A stretch of 64,000 nucleotides of DNA, from contig WPIO01000172.1 of NCBI GenBank assembly GCA_009760855.2, forward strand, positions 377,001 to 441,000, in the 5' to 3' direction. A program made the translations under genes and the position numbers. The notes below the pieces were generated by a model, which ran no database searches, was not told where the DNA came from, and was given only the letters and a program-made list of their open reading frames with translations. Every line of letters begins with the position of its first letter. Position 1 is the stretch's first letter. The stretch is from Cristatella mucedo. Lineage: Eukaryota; Bryozoa; Phylactolaemata; Cristatellidae. Of the stretch, positions 61,716 through 64,000 are shown one piece after another.

Positions 61716-62104
61716 TGAGCTAGTGGCCATTGAGCCACATGTCCACTATTAGCAAGCTTTCTCTATCAGCCAAAACTTAGCATTATAAAATGTTGGTCTA
61801 CAATCTAAATCGCGAATTGCCATCCTGCATGAAGACCAGACATCACAAATTAGATCGATGTAGCAGCATTCGCCACATCATTTCACTCGGAGCCTAACAT
61901 CTGGGCCAGATGTACAGGATCTTGATCAGAATACTCCAAGAACTCTCTTCTAATAGGTTATGCTGGTGTGCGACTGTCACAGTGTGATATAAATGTAGGT
62001 TGCCTTTACGATTAGAGCCTCACAGCTAGCTGTCGCTTCCGTCCCTTGTATAAGAAATCTAAGTCATCTTGGCTTTCGAAAAAAACTCGCTCCTTGCTGG
62101 ACTT

Positions 62105-62440
62105 GTGCAATAATTCACTTGATATAACGCCCTCAGTGAACTAAATCTCTTTCTAGGCACTTCACTTTTGCTGCAAAGAAAGAGCGATCGAGTGGTTAGT
62201 AGTATCTTGTTTAAGAAACAACAAGAATTCCATGGTTAGTGGTGACGTGCATGGGGTCGGCATGCAAGTTCGGTTAGTGGCAGCTTGCACAGTGTCAGGG
62301 CGCTTAAGCACATACAAGGACGAGAAACACGGACCCACAAAATGCTATTAAATGTGCGTTTAGTTACTGTTAAATGTGGTCGGGTCAGGAGATAAAGAGA
62401 GGCAAGTCGGGAGTGAGTTCGGGTTTGGGCAGGCCCCCTT
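62105..62440 (-). mobile_element. LINE A 3' end, minus strand, old
   Basis: TTCACTTGATATAACGCCCT, TCTTTCTAGGCACTTC, then 3' untranslated region to a GGGAGTGAGTTC remnant. No tail left. Confidence 0.8.
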
Positions 62441-64000
62441 AAATCAAATTGCAGCATGTTAAGCAAACGTTCCGATGTTGCATTTCAAGACCCCTTACTG
62501 GTCAGCAAGTAGATGGCAACATTTGGCGGTCCGATTTCATATATAAGCGGCCATACCCAGCAAACAGGATAGTAAGTCGCCGTGATGTGAGCTGGGTTTT
62601 GGCTTTGCTAGCATTGTTGCCTAGCGAAACAAGCACTCAAGATGTGCAAGTACTCGTACAGAAACACAACTCAATCTAAAAAAAAAAAAAAATTTCACGT
62701 GAACCCAGACAGGTGCACGTGCGAACCCCCATACTAACTAATACGAGCATCCACCGATAAAATATTGGACTGTACCTGCCGATACGTTCAAATAGAGTGC
62801 AACACATAAGCCGCATTGCCCAGTTCAGCAGTCAATCACGCCAAGTTCGTGGTACAAAGGTCAGAGTGCACTGACGCACACTATTGCAAATCAGTTAAAT
62901 TATTGCCACTCACGAAAACGTTCGAAAGCAACGCATAACCATACTCAGATGGTTCGGGTGTGCGGTCACAACTACTCATACAAATCGTACTATTACTGGC
63001 AATTTCATCTACAAACAAGCTCACGCAAGCATGAGCCTGCATTTAATAATGAATGAACCCGGGCGTATCAGCTCAAAAGGATATATTTTAAATCGTCAAT
63101 GAAATAATGAAAATCAAAAGCTAATTGGAAAATAAAAACGCTATCTTCATTTTATTAACCAATGTGCTATTTCAAATAAAGGTAACGGTTATTATATTAA
63201 TCATTGCACTTGAATTTAACCACTAGTCACCAAGTTCCTAACGAAATTCAAGTTGCACTGCACTCAATGCCTATCATTGAGACCAGCATGAAGCCTAAAA
63301 TCTAAGATGGTTGATTTCCTGCATTAATAAAGAAACGAAATTATATGCTATCGCCGCAGCAAGAAGCCTTTATTCTTTTAAAAACGCTTGTGTAACTCGG
63401 CTCTCGCACGAGTGGGAGGCAAGAAAACCTCAATAATAGAGCTCTAGAATACTAGAGCATGCTAAGTTTCAGTGCAGTTAGCAGGTCCTGCTACTACCGT
63501 CTTGTCAAGTGCGCAAGCCAGGACCTAAGCAGGTCAGGTAAAGTGGAATACAAAACTCCGCAGACGCAGCCACGCCGAACGTACAAATATCGTTTCGCAA
63601 ATTAAAAGGTCGACAGACACGTGTATATTTCAAAGGACATCTCTGGTAGCATCGTATTAGATATGGACGAGAAATACAGGATTTTATGACCGTCCGTGTG
63701 CACAATTCGGGCCCACGACAATCGAGGCATATCAGCCCGGGGAACAGAGGTCCCACAAGGCGAAGGTCGTGTTTGTTCAATACACGTGGTTTCAGTTTGT
63801 AAAAAGAGCACATCTTAATGTTTGCGCATACTTAAAGAAGCTATACCACATTATATTCTTAATAGCTGTTTTCCTATAGGCAAAATTGTGCATTTCTGAC
63901 GAAAATCGGCAATATTGCTCAGGCATAGGGATTGACTTCGCAGGCTGCTGCTATCGGCTGTTCTGCACGTCCGGCGCACTTCTCTTGGTGCGACGGTCTT
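62441..64000. other. Right end, unassigned
   Basis: A 14-15 bp A run at about 62678-62691 marks a change. Beyond it, no LINE or SINE match is visible, and the composition is more AT-rich to 63360. A minus-strand AATAAA at 63374-63369 and a 102-codon cysteine-rich minus-strand frame (63813-63505) may indicate the 3' end of a minus-strand gene continuing to the right. I cannot identify it. Confidence 0.35.

Overview
This is animal nuclear DNA, most likely from a bilaterian invertebrate; I cannot name the phylum. The evidence is spliced genes with canonical GT-AG introns, a group II-type metabotropic glutamate receptor, an ATG4C/D-type autophagy protease, a mitochondrial processing peptidase beta subunit, and dense L2/CR1-clade LINEs and tRNA-derived SINEs. 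Exons are GC-rich; introns and intergenic DNA are close to balanced or AT-rich and full of microsatellites.

Three protein genes are supported. (1) The 5' end of a metabotropic glutamate receptor lies on the minus strand (1213 down to 1) and runs off the left edge. (2) A complete ATG4D-like cysteine protease lies on the minus strand in three exons (29925-28872, 22792-22370, 17904-17435; 648 codons). (3) A complete PMPCB gene lies on the plus strand in nine coding exons (45692-60563; 477 codons). All splice phases in (2) and (3) join without a break. The genes belong to unrelated pathways (glutamate signalling, autophagy, mitochondrial import), so the neighbourhood carries no operon-like meaning.

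Layout: 1-1.2 kb glutamate receptor; 1.2-17.4 kb intergenic with a CGG repeat, a CCG repeat and many 5'-truncated retroelements; 17.4-29.9 kb ATG4D, with introns of 4.5 and 6.1 kb carrying LINEs, SINEs, a minisatellite and long CT tracts; 30-45.7 kb a retroelement-rich gene desert with LINE graveyards, an unrecognised triplicated repeat and a 104 bp TA tract; 45.7-60.6 kb PMPCB; 60.6-64 kb further LINE debris, then about 1.3 kb of different, repeat-poor, AT-rich sequence I cannot assign.

Three retroelement families dominate. 'LINE A' ends in a conserved AAAGCGCC...GCGCTTTATC block plus an (ATT)n tail. 'LINE B' ends in an (ACATT)n tail. 'SINE A' has a tRNA-like head with a B box and a long hairpin just before it. 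A further SINE type (SINE B) has a tRNA-like head and a LINE A-like tail. All LINE copies are 5'-truncated and most are frameshifted; none looks active. The most unusual signal is that copies of one LINE family repeatedly lie inside, or head-to-head with, oppositely oriented copies of the same family (15.7, 27.2-28.5, 35.0-35.9 and 37.5-38.6 kb). The SINE A hairpin also shows a paired change in one copy. I found no bacterial-type system, CRISPR array or intact virus.
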